Below, piece after piece: positions 25,575-32,793 of a stretch of DNA of 32,793 nt (position 1 is its first letter; each line of letters starts with the position of its first letter). Position numbers and translations under genes: made by a program. The stretch covers positions 1 to 32,793 of the forward strand of contig SDNX01000019.1 in the NCBI GenBank assembly GCA_004524545.1, read 5' to 3'. The notes under the pieces were generated by a model. The model worked only from the letters and a program-made list of their open reading frames with translations, made no database searches and was not told where the DNA came from. This stretch comes from Promethearchaeota archaeon (GTDB taxonomy: Archaea; Asgardarchaeota; Lokiarchaeia; Sigyniarchaeales; Promethearchaeaceae).

Positions 25575-26918
25575 ATGAACCCAATGGGAAAGAAACGATC
25601 GATAGAAGAGATCAAGAAAAAGATCTCTGATGGTTCTGCTGTGATAATGACGGCACAAGAATTGTGTCAAGTCGCAAAAACGGGGAAAAAAATCTCTTTT
25701 GAAGATGTGGATGTAGTAACAACTGCAACAAAAGGATTAATGAGTGGAACATCTGCGATCTTGGCCTTTCGCATTGGAAATCCGAAAGAGTTTGTCAAAG
25801 TAAAAAGTCTTTCCATGAATGACATTCCGTGTTATGTCGGACCATGTCCTAATGAAACATTGGGATTAGTAGATTTGATTATTTATGCGACGGATACCAG
25901 CACGTCAAATCCAGATTATGGAGCAGGCCATTTATTACGAGATTTAGTGGCACATAAACCAGTGAATGTAAAAGCGAAGACAATCGAAGGAATCGAAATA
26001 AAAAAAAATCTCACAATCAATGATATATATTTCGCAAAAATGCTCGGAATTCGTCATGGATTTAAAAATTACAACGCATTTATTAATCCGAGTGAAGAAC
26101 CAATAAAATCTATTTTTACAGTGATGGATATGGCTCCAAATTTGAGTGAAATTTCATTTTGTGGAGTTGGAGCAATCAACCCTTTAGAAAATGATCCTAA
26201 TTTTGACGTGCTCGGAATAGGAAGCCCTGTTCTTGTCAATGGTGCTCTGGGATATATAATTGGTTCGGGAACGCGATCCTCTCAAGAACGCCCTAATCTA
26301 ATGACAATTGCTTCACTTTTTGATATGAAACCTGAATATATGGGAGGTTTTAAAACTGCAAGAGGACCCGAGGTGATTTGCACGATCGCTGCTGCAATCC
26401 CCATTCTTAATGAAGAAGTTTTCAATAATCTGAAAATGGAGGATAAAAATGTCGCTCTTAACTTGGTGGATATTGTAGGCCGAAAAGTGATTACTACAGT
26501 TGATTACGGTCAAGTTTGGGGTAAAAAATCAATTGATTTAGTTATTCGTACCAAGGATAATTTCCAAAAACTTCACTGTGAGAATTGTGAAATGAATTCA
26601 GAATGCCCCGCTGAAAAACTTTGCCCAACAGAAGCATTTTCCACAAAAACGGGAATTAATCGATTATTATGCTTTAATTGTGGCACTTGTGTTTGGACAT
26701 GTCCCAAAGAAGTTGCTGAGGGACGGTTAGGGGAAATTGAATGGAATGGAAAGATAACTCCTGTACGATTAAGACAATCGGATAGGAATGGTGCAATTCG
26801 ACTTATGAATGAGTTGAAGGTTCAAATCATTCGCGGATATTTTCCTGTTACTCTACCTACTTCTAAACCCGAGATTTTTACCGAGAAACTCGAAGACGAA
26901 CGAGAAGAGGGTAATTAA
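25575..26918 (+). CDS. DUF39 (homocysteine biosynthesis, HcyBio/COG1900) protein fused to a C-terminal ferredoxin-like domain
   Basis: KRSIEEIKKKISDGSAVIMTAQELCQVAKTGKK...VVTTATKGLMSGTSAIL; C-terminal CENCEMNSECPAEKLCP and CFNCGTCVWTCPKE. Confidence 0.88.
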   Translation: MNPMGKKRSIEEIKKKISDGSAVIMTAQELCQVAKTGKKISFEDVDVVTTATKGLMSGTSAILAFRIGNPKEFVKVKSLSMNDIPCYVGPCPNETLGLVDLIIYATDTSTSNPDYGAGHLLRDLVAHKPVNVKAKTIEGIEIKKNLTINDIYFAKMLGIRHGFKNYNAFINPSEEPIKSIFTVMDMAPNLSEISFCGVGAINPLENDPNFDVLGIGSPVLVNGALGYIIGSGTRSSQERPNLMTIASLFDMKPEYMGGFKTARGPEVICTIAAAIPILNEEVFNNLKMEDKNVALNLVDIVGRKVITTVDYGQVWGKKSIDLVIRTKDNFQKLHCENCEMNSECPAEKLCPTEAFSTKTGINRLLCFNCGTCVWTCPKEVAEGRLGEIEWNGKITPVRLRQSDRNGAIRLMNELKVQIIRGYFPVTLPTSKPEIFTEKLEDEREEGN

Positions 26919-26993
26919 TCAAATTTCTTCTTTTTGTAGGGTTTTTATTCTATCGCATTTGATAATCAGTTAACACTGCTTTGAGAGTTAACT

Positions 26994-28433
26994 ATGCGAA
27001 ACACAAAATGGTTATCAAAATCAGAAATCAAAGAAATGTTGGATTATACTCTTTCTGATGAGGAAATTGATGAAGCAAAAACACATCTACTCACTCCTGT
27101 GTTCGAACGTGTTTTTGCAGATTCCGTAGGCACAGGAACGCCGTATTTTAAAGTAAGAGGAGACGAGCGGAACATTATGGATTGTACTTCCCAAGCTTGG
27201 GTCTTAGCTTTGGGTCATGGTGCAATTGATCCGATTTATGCAGCATTCTATCAAGCTGAAAAGTTTTCTCATCACCAATATGGATTTTTAGATGAAACAC
27301 GTGCAAAACTTGCTAGTAAGATCGCATCTATTGCACCAGGCAAATTGCTTGGCGGAAAAGTTGCCTTCAACAACATGGGAGGGAGCGCAACCAACGAAGC
27401 AGCAATTCGATTAGCGTATGTTTCCCAAAAAAGGAACCAGAAACAACAAATTGTAGTTTTCTCCAGAGCATATCATGGAAGCTCGTTAGCAATGACAGGT
27501 GCTACCCAATATATTCGTATTGCCACCAGATATCGTTCCTTTGGATTGGATAGGTGGGAACGTGCATTTTTCCCTTACTGCTACAGATGTCCGTGGAATT
27601 ATAATAATGGATTGGGGGGGAAGAAAGATAAAAAATGCAAATTAGAATGCTTGAATCTTTTCCAAAATTATGTGGAGGAGACTTCTAATCAAGAAGTTGC
27701 AGCAGTTTTATTAGAACCGATGCAGGGTGCTGGAGGCCAGATTCCTGCTCCAGTTGAATGGTTACAAGGTCTGAAAGAGATATGCAGTAAAAATAAAATC
27801 CAAATAATTTTCGATGAATTCCAAACGGGATTTGGGAGAACCGGTCATATGTTTGCTACAGATTATTACAACGATATTGGGAAAAGTGATGTCGCTCCTG
27901 ATATGATGACACTTGCCAAAGCAGCAGGTGGAGGTCTTCCATTAGGAATCTTGCTTGCATCCCCCGATTACAAACAATTTTCCGAAGCTGAAGAACATAG
28001 TACATTTTCATCCACCCCCGTTCCCATGGCTGCATGTCTTGTAGTACTAGAGATAATGGAGAAACATAAAATCCCAGAAAACGCACGAAAGATGGGTAAT
28101 TTAATTACAAAACGTGTGTTAGAACTCAAAGAAACTTATCCTGTAATCGGGGATGTGCGTGGACCGGGTCTATTCATCGGAGTCGAATTAATTAAAGATC
28201 CAAAAACACGTGAACCATATACAGAACTTGCAGAAGCTATGAAAAAAGACTGTTGGAACCATGGTATATATTTCCAAGGAATGATGCCTATCATCAAACC
28301 TTCAGGCGAAATGGTTCGGAATGTTATTAAAATCAAACCTCCATTGATTATTAATGAAGAGGAAGCAGACATCATCTGTGAACGATTCGAAGCAACTTTA
28401 AAATCGTGTCTGAATGATTTAAATAAAAACTAA
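26994..28433 (+). CDS. class III PLP-dependent aminotransferase
   Basis: NMGGSATNEAAIRLAY, FSRAYHGSSLAMTG, IIFDEFQTGFGRTGHMFA, MTLAKAAGGGLPLGILLAS. Confidence 0.93.
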   Translation: MRNTKWLSKSEIKEMLDYTLSDEEIDEAKTHLLTPVFERVFADSVGTGTPYFKVRGDERNIMDCTSQAWVLALGHGAIDPIYAAFYQAEKFSHHQYGFLDETRAKLASKIASIAPGKLLGGKVAFNNMGGSATNEAAIRLAYVSQKRNQKQQIVVFSRAYHGSSLAMTGATQYIRIATRYRSFGLDRWERAFFPYCYRCPWNYNNGLGGKKDKKCKLECLNLFQNYVEETSNQEVAAVLLEPMQGAGGQIPAPVEWLQGLKEICSKNKIQIIFDEFQTGFGRTGHMFATDYYNDIGKSDVAPDMMTLAKAAGGGLPLGILLASPDYKQFSEAEEHSTFSSTPVPMAACLVVLEIMEKHKIPENARKMGNLITKRVLELKETYPVIGDVRGPGLFIGVELIKDPKTREPYTELAEAMKKDCWNHGIYFQGMMPIIKPSGEMVRNVIKIKPPLIINEEEADIICERFEATLKSCLNDLNKN

Positions 28434-28446
28434 CCAAGGTGTCAGT

Positions 28447-28911
28447 ATGATCGAAAAAATCAGTCAAATTGGAATTGTAGTTCCCGATATGGATAAGGCG
28501 ATCAAATTCTATAAGGATGTGATGGGATTAGATTTCAATGTTCTCCCACGAGAACCCGAAACATGTATGCTCCACGGAGAAGAAACGCATTTTCAATTGA
28601 AAACCGGATTTACGTTTCTAAATGGATTACAATTAGAATTGATTCAAGTAATGAATGGTACTTCGGCTCATTCTGAATTTCTTGAGAAAAACCCTCAGGG
28701 TGGAATGCACCACGTAGCGGTTTATGTTGAAGATTTAGAAGAGGAAGTCCAGAAATATACCGACGCTGGTGTAGAATTGATTGCTAAAGGTGAATACATG
28801 AGAAGTAAGTGGGCGTATTTAAATTCAACCGAACAGGTCGGATTACTTCTAGAATTAATCGAATTACCAAAGAGAAAAAAGAAGGAAAAGAAACCGAAAA
28901 AAGAGGAATAA
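28447..28911 (+). CDS. VOC/glyoxalase family protein (methylmalonyl-CoA epimerase-like)
   Basis: KISQIGIVVPDMDKAIKFYKDVMGLDF...GGMHHVAVYVEDLEEEVQKYTDAGVELI...LLLELIELP. Confidence 0.85.
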   Translation: MIEKISQIGIVVPDMDKAIKFYKDVMGLDFNVLPREPETCMLHGEETHFQLKTGFTFLNGLQLELIQVMNGTSAHSEFLEKNPQGGMHHVAVYVEDLEEEVQKYTDAGVELIAKGEYMRSKWAYLNSTEQVGLLLELIELPKRKKKEKKPKKEE

Positions 28912-28912
28912 A

Positions 28913-30406
28913 TTAATTTTTTACTGTTTGTTTTGCAGCTATTTGTTCTTTCACTTTTTTCAGACGTTCTCCATGGAGTGGGAAGAAACTCAACAATAGA
29001 ATCACGATTAGGATTCCGGCAATTGTGAATCCAATCATTAGCCATCGGATACCTACTTGGAGTGCTGCACCTTGTATATCGCTGGGATTAATAATATAGG
29101 TAGCCCATCCTTGACCAGCAAAAACTAATGCAATAGCACCTATGCTAAAAATGGTGGAATATCGATTTATTAAAGCATTTATGCCGTAGTATGCTCCTTC
29201 TCTCCGAACGCCGTTATTAATCTCGTCTTCATCAATTATATTCCCCATAATAACATCCACGAAGAACATCGCACCAGATAACCCGATTCCATTTACACCC
29301 ATAAATATTACTGCCCATGTGTTATGAGACAAACCAAGCCATGCACCACCCTCCCTCAAGAATGTAAAGGGAATTAATGCGACAATCCATATTGCTTCAG
29401 ATACAATGAACGCATTTCTCATCCCAATTTTATTCCCTAATAAACGCATTAGTGGAAAAAATGCAGTTGCACTGAGGAATGCGGTTAAAAGCATAATAGT
29501 TAACATGAAATCGCCTTCCTGGAATCCCAGAACGAATTGTCCATACAGTGGAATCGCTGTGGTTAACGTTTTAAACACAAACCAATTAAATAGATTGGCC
29601 AGAATGAATATAATGAAGGCTTTATTCTTGAACGTCATTTTAAGTGAATGGAAAACACCAGGATCAGATTCTTTTTGAGTAAGCTCAACAGGGTCTTCTT
29701 TCATACCGAATTTAAAAAACATAAATCCTCCAATTAACACAAGAATTGCAACAACTCCTCCGGTGATCCAGTATCTCGGCATAAGTTCAGCCCTAGCACG
29801 ATCAAGAAATATTTGTGGTAAGTTCTCTAAAATGACTGTAGGAGCCACTTCACTCCCTATGAACAAAGTTGGCATTACAAAACCTATTAGAACCCCAATT
29901 ATGGTCATAATATTCTTCCACATATTCGCGCGACTTCTTTCTTTCTCTGTTTTGAACATTTCTGGAAACAATGCAAGTTGATTCGTAGAAAAGATGGTAT
30001 AGAAAAGATCATATAACATTATGATTACGATAAAATACGTAGTTTTGACCCAATCTGGTTGAGTATGGAGTCCTGGAAAAAAGAACAGGAAAAAATTGAC
30101 CAGAGCAAAAGGGATAGTAATTATCAATATCCAAACTCTTCTTCTACCAAATTTTGATTTGGTCCTGTCCGAGATTGGTCCCATTATCGGATCGTTTATG
30201 CTGTCCCAAACAGCGAAGATGAAAAATCCAAGAGCCAAGGATTCGATTTTTATGCCTATTACTGAGTAGAAATAAATGAAAATCAAGAATTGGAACATTT
30301 GATGGCTCATTTGGTCGGTCATGGCGCCTAAACCGAACGCTAGAGTTGTTCCAAGCGGTTGACGATGCTCATCCCTATTTTTCCTTTTTTTTTTTTCTTC
30401 AGTCAT
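28913..30406 (-). CDS. MFS transporter, GPH (MelB-like) family
   Basis: 497 aa, about 12 TM; FAVWDSINDPIMGPISDRTKSKFGRRRVWILI signature. Confidence 0.88.
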   Translation of the reverse strand: MTEEKKKRKNRDEHRQPLGTTLAFGLGAMTDQMSHQMFQFLIFIYFYSVIGIKIESLALGFFIFAVWDSINDPIMGPISDRTKSKFGRRRVWILIITIPFALVNFFLFFFPGLHTQPDWVKTTYFIVIIMLYDLFYTIFSTNQLALFPEMFKTEKERSRANMWKNIMTIIGVLIGFVMPTLFIGSEVAPTVILENLPQIFLDRARAELMPRYWITGGVVAILVLIGGFMFFKFGMKEDPVELTQKESDPGVFHSLKMTFKNKAFIIFILANLFNWFVFKTLTTAIPLYGQFVLGFQEGDFMLTIMLLTAFLSATAFFPLMRLLGNKIGMRNAFIVSEAIWIVALIPFTFLREGGAWLGLSHNTWAVIFMGVNGIGLSGAMFFVDVIMGNIIDEDEINNGVRREGAYYGINALINRYSTIFSIGAIALVFAGQGWATYIINPSDIQGAALQVGIRWLMIGFTIAGILIVILLLSFFPLHGERLKKVKEQIAAKQTVKN

Positions 30407-30630
30407 AATTGTTCACTGATTTCATTGATGTTACGAAATCCATTAAAAAGATTTTGCTAATTTACAATTTTATTATTCTTCTGGTAGGATAAAGAATGAT
30501 GCATCTTAAGACAACCCAGTGCCGACAAAATATATATTCCCAAATGATACTGGAAATTAATATCGCAATGACACATGTGCATTACATAGAAAATACATTT
30601 CAAAATATATAAATTCGAGTGAAAAAAATC

Positions 30631-30825
30631 ATGAAACTCATAACTGTACACATTCCGGAGGCGTACTTAGACGCTATCAACCAACTAATCGCGGCTGATG
30701 CTTACCCCAATCGTAGCGAGGCAATCCGCGTAGCAATTCGAGACTTACTCAAAAACGAGCTTGGAGGATTTATTAAATATTCTCAGGAAAGATCAGCGAA
30801 AATTCCGAACTTGATGGAAGAGTAA
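30631..30825 (+). CDS. ribbon-helix-helix (CopG/CdrS-like) DNA-binding protein
   Basis: MKLITVHIPEAYLDAINQLIAADAYPNRSEAIRVAIRDLLKNEL; ATG at 30631 preferred to GTG at 30619; TATA-like aatatataaa about 25 nt upstream. Confidence 0.85.
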   Translation: MKLITVHIPEAYLDAINQLIAADAYPNRSEAIRVAIRDLLKNELGGFIKYSQERSAKIPNLMEE

Positions 30826-30905
30826 TTATCTAAGTTTCACATCAAATTTTTCAAATTAAAAATAAAATAGAGTAAAAAAATATTATTTTTAAGTATTATT
30901 TCTGT

Positions 30906-32255
30906 TTACCAGTGACCTTGTGCGATCATAGCTTTTGCTACTTTCATAAATCCGGCGATATTAGCGCCCATAACATAATTTTCAGGCTGATTGAACTTCT
31001 TACTGTAGTCATAAGCCGTTTTGTGTATGTTTATCATTATTTCATGCAATCGAGAATCTACTTCTTCACGACTCCAATGCATAAAGGTAGCGTTTTGAGC
31101 CATTTCTAAGCCAGAAGTTGCAACTCCACCAGCATTGGCTGCTTTACCGGGAGCAAATGCAATTTTCTTCTCTAAAAAGAGATCTGTGGCTTCTAATGTC
31201 GTCGGCATATTTGCACCTTCACATACTGCAATTACCCCATTGTCAATCAATGCTTGTGCGTCTTTCTTATCAATTTCATTTTCGGTAGCGCTTGGAAAAG
31301 CGATATCACATTTTACTCCCCATGGGCGTTTACCTGGTATATATTCTACGTTAAACTCATCTGCATATTCCTTAATCCTTCCCCGTCTCACCTGTTTAAG
31401 CTCCAAGAAGAAATCAAATTTCTTGCCGGTAATTCCATCAGGATCGTATATAGATCCACTTGAGTCAGAGAGTGTTACTGGTTTACCTCCAAGTTGATTT
31501 ATCTTTTCAACCGTATATTGAGCTACGTTCCCTGATCCTGACACACAACATATCTTGCCTTTCAAATCAGTATTTCTGACTTTGAGCATTTGTTCAGCAA
31601 AATAGACTGATCCATATCCCGTGGCTTCAGGTCTAATACGACTTCCACCCCATTCTAAAGATTTACCAGTTAGAACCCCCTCAAAACTCTGAGTTATTCT
31701 CTTGAATTGTCCAAATAAGTATCCTATTTCGCGTCCACCTACTCCAATATCGCCAGCAGGTACATCCACTTTAGCTCCAATATGACGATATAATTCAGTC
31801 ATAAAAGATTGGCAGAAAGCCATTACCTCATTATCGGATTTCCCTTTTGGATCAAAATCGGATCCTCCTTTCCCACCGCCCATTGGCAGGCCTGTAAGAG
31901 AATTCTTGAAGATTTGTTCAAATCCGAGAAATTTAATAATTCCTATGTATACACTGGGGTGAAATCTTAACCCCCCTTTGTAAGGACCGATTGCGCTATT
32001 GAATTGAACCCGGAATCCTCGATTTACTTGGATTTTTCCAGCGTCATCAACCCATGGGACGCGAAAAATTACTTGTCGCTCTGGTTCTACTAAACGTTCT
32101 AAAACACTATTTTCTTGAAAGATCTTCGATTTTTCGATAACAGGACGAAGATTTTCAAGTACTTCTTTTACTGCTTGATGGAATTCAGGTTGCGAACGAT
32201 TTTTGTTTACAGTACCTTCATACACTTGAGTTATATAATCTGACATTTTTTTCAT
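30906..32255 (-). CDS. gdhA: glutamate dehydrogenase
   Basis: 449 aa; YKGGLRFHPSVYIGIIKFLGFEQIFKNSLTGLPMGGGKGGSDFDPKGKSDNEVMAFCQSFMTEL; NADP-type family features; AFAPGKAANAGGVATSGLEMAQN. Confidence 0.97.
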   Translation of the reverse strand: MKKMSDYITQVYEGTVNKNRSQPEFHQAVKEVLENLRPVIEKSKIFQENSVLERLVEPERQVIFRVPWVDDAGKIQVNRGFRVQFNSAIGPYKGGLRFHPSVYIGIIKFLGFEQIFKNSLTGLPMGGGKGGSDFDPKGKSDNEVMAFCQSFMTELYRHIGAKVDVPAGDIGVGGREIGYLFGQFKRITQSFEGVLTGKSLEWGGSRIRPEATGYGSVYFAEQMLKVRNTDLKGKICCVSGSGNVAQYTVEKINQLGGKPVTLSDSSGSIYDPDGITGKKFDFFLELKQVRRGRIKEYADEFNVEYIPGKRPWGVKCDIAFPSATENEIDKKDAQALIDNGVIAVCEGANMPTTLEATDLFLEKKIAFAPGKAANAGGVATSGLEMAQNATFMHWSREEVDSRLHEIMINIHKTAYDYSKKFNQPENYVMGANIAGFMKVAKAMIAQGHW

Positions 32256-32378
32256 GAAATCCTATAATATTTGGTGAATTTTTGTTAGAGCTATAGGAAT
32301 TTAAATGTTTGATCCATGTTCTATTTGTAGTTAAGAAAATCTTCCTCTGCCCCACGCAATTCCCACAACTATTGGATT

Positions 32379-32793
32379 CTATCGCCAATAACAAAAACCC
32401 TCTTGTGAGAAACTATTCATATGGATTTTGATTTTTCTTTTGGAGGATCCCATGTTCTTATTGTCGATGACTTTGATTGCATGCTCCCAATTCTTTGCTT
32501 CCGGTAAAATTTGGCCAAGAATATTGGGAACTGAATCGAAGAATTCATAATTAATGAGATTATGATCCTCATCCATTCTTTGGATAGCAAAATAGAGCAC
32601 ATTTAATTCCACGATGTTGTTAAAGAAATGAGTTCCGAGAGAGATGTCAGGCACCAAACCTTCATGCATTTCGGCAATTTCACCAATTACGGAAACTCCG
32701 TTTATCTCAGCATAATTGACGGGAATTCCTAAACTGGGAGAGGAAGTTCCCCATCTTCCAGGACCTAGTAACATTATTTTCTGGCTACTATCT
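32379..32793 (-). CDS. PEP synthase/pyruvate phosphate dikinase-like PEP/pyruvate-binding protein (C-terminal part; 5' end outside window)
   Basis: SQKIMLLGPGRWGTSSPSLGIPVNYAEINGVSVIGEIAEMHEGLVPDISLGTHFFNNIVE; frame stays open to the window end. Confidence 0.7.
   Translation of the reverse strand, partial: DSSQKIMLLGPGRWGTSSPSLGIPVNYAEINGVSVIGEIAEMHEGLVPDISLGTHFFNNIVELNVLYFAIQRMDEDHNLINYEFFDSVPNILGQILPEAKNWEHAIKVIDNKNMGSSKRKIKIHMNSFSQEGFCYWR

Noticed and set aside
27592-27660. Cys cluster in the class III aminotransferase (PYCYRCPW...CKLECL) considered as a novel metal site
   Set aside because: A similar YRCP...C insertion occurs, as I recall, in many class III aminotransferases, so it is probably not new.
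30457-30651. Minus-strand 64-aa ORF in the MFS/RHH intergenic region
   Set aside because: Overlaps the RHH start and likely promoter (aatatataaa); no protein features.
1-32793. CRISPR array, IS element or prophage
   Set aside because: No regularly spaced repeats, transposase/integrase motifs or phage structural genes seen on reading the window.

Overview
AT-rich archaeal chromosomal segment, probably from an Asgard-type archaeon. That assignment is inferred from a Roadblock/LC7 protein, longin-like proteins, an archaeal NFACT/Rqc2 homologue, DUF371, a Trm5-family protein and CdrS-like RHH proteins. I read about 35 protein-coding genes and two tRNAs (Arg-TCT, Ile-GAT). I saw no CRISPR array, no transposase and no rRNA. 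Recognisable content: an FAD oxidoreductase (partial), NFACT, an Eco57I/TaqI-like adenine methyltransferase with a coiled-coil partner, a pyruvate:ferredoxin oxidoreductase operon (fused gamma-delta, alpha, beta), a PD-(D/E)XK nuclease-like protein, a Roadblock/wHTH/longin-like gene cluster, a HAD hydrolase, a parvulin, a nitrilase-family protein, PyrI, a Trm5-like protein, DUF371, a class II aldolase, a kinase-like protein, GlmS, a DUF39-ferredoxin protein, a class III aminotransferase, a VOC protein, a GPH-type MFS transporter, GdhA and a partial PEP/pyruvate-binding protein. The most striking observation is that the PorB (beta subunit) ORF at 10103-11194 appears circularly permuted. It begins at the second half of the thiamine-diphosphate motif (YDNEAFMNTG...PCPRGW) and ends with the first half (LCPGCG...GDGSTYDIG). 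All four expected Fe-S cysteines and both ThDP motif halves are retained, and the start codon has a good Shine-Dalgarno in a tight operon. The 5' end of the same operon (porG) is also unusual: there is a tandem repeat and an in-frame stop, with no standard start codon ahead of the conserved RFHARGGQGG motif.
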